From assembly GCF_035607555.1 (NCBI RefSeq), contig NZ_JAVHWZ010000001.1, positions 603,501-667,500 on the forward strand: a stretch of DNA of 64,000 nucleotides, in the 5' to 3' direction. The translations under genes and the position numbers were made by a program. Positions 63,994 to 64,000 of this stretch are shown piece after piece. The notes below the pieces were generated by a model, which saw only the letters and a program-made list of their open reading frames with translations, was not told the origin of the DNA and searched no databases. Origin of the DNA: Candidatus Bealeia paramacronuclearis (GTDB lineage Bacteria > Pseudomonadota > Alphaproteobacteria > UBA9655). How positions within the stretch are numbered: the first letter of the stretch is position 1; each line of letters opens with the position of its first letter.

Positions 63994-64000
63994 TATATTT

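Noticed and set aside
1..64000. tRNA, rRNA and riboswitch genes
   Set aside because: All gaps were scanned by eye for T-arm-like motifs and cloverleafs; none was convincing. A covariance-model search would be decisive.

Overview
The window looks like a chromosomal segment of a host-associated alphaproteobacterium, most likely a Holosporales-type endosymbiont (inference from content; no marker gene such as 16S is present). Supporting signs are moderate-to-low GC, alphaproteobacterial synteny (rpsF-rpsR-DUF2232, DUF4167-clpB, a cpa-type Tad locus), an exported F-box/Sel1 protein of the kind found in symbionts of eukaryotes, short palindromic dispersed repeats and a recently active insertion sequence. 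Most of the window is conserved housekeeping DNA with short intergenic gaps.

Layout. 1-9.5 kb: 3' end of zapE, rluC, a minus-strand F-box/Sel1 exported protein, maeB, mgtE, rpsF-rpsR-DUF2232, and a SixA-like phosphatase. 9.6-21.4 kb: a near-complete Tad/Flp pilus operon (tadD, cpaA-F, tadB, tadC, three TadE/F/G-type pseudopilins) without a major Flp pilin gene. 21.5-28.4 kb: dapD-dapE (lysine/peptidoglycan), then minus-strand Bcr/CflA-type MFS exporter, uvrC and an O-antigen ligase/polymerase-like membrane protein. 28.4-31.8 kb: a patch of exported proteins of unknown function, including one made almost wholly of 10- and 7-residue repeats, with a frameshift inside the array.

31.8-36.2 kb: a DevCAB-type ABC exporter operon ending in a NodT-type outer-membrane factor. 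36.1-39.4 kb: a large fused flavoprotein with GltD/NfnB-like and PyrK/NfnA-like halves. 39.7-45.3 kb: a bacterial voltage-gated-sodium-channel homologue with an atypical pore and voltage sensor, mrp/apbC, hflK-hflC and a DegP/Q protease. 45.3-51.7 kb (minus): thrS-infC, then DUF4167-clpB-exported hypothetical.

52.2-57.6 kb: biotin carboxylase subunit and HMG-CoA lyase (leucine catabolism), then a stomatin-like SPFH protein and its NfeD partner, the latter split by a 1083-bp IS701/ISAba11-like element. 57.7-64 kb: a small exported protein, a chemoreceptor with a C-terminal PilZ domain, a YafY/WYL regulator truncated by a second IS complex (partial copy plus intact inverted copy), a VOC-EVE gene pair preceded by a palindromic candidate operator, and a DNA-binding-like hypothetical. 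No tRNA, rRNA or CRISPR array was recognised.
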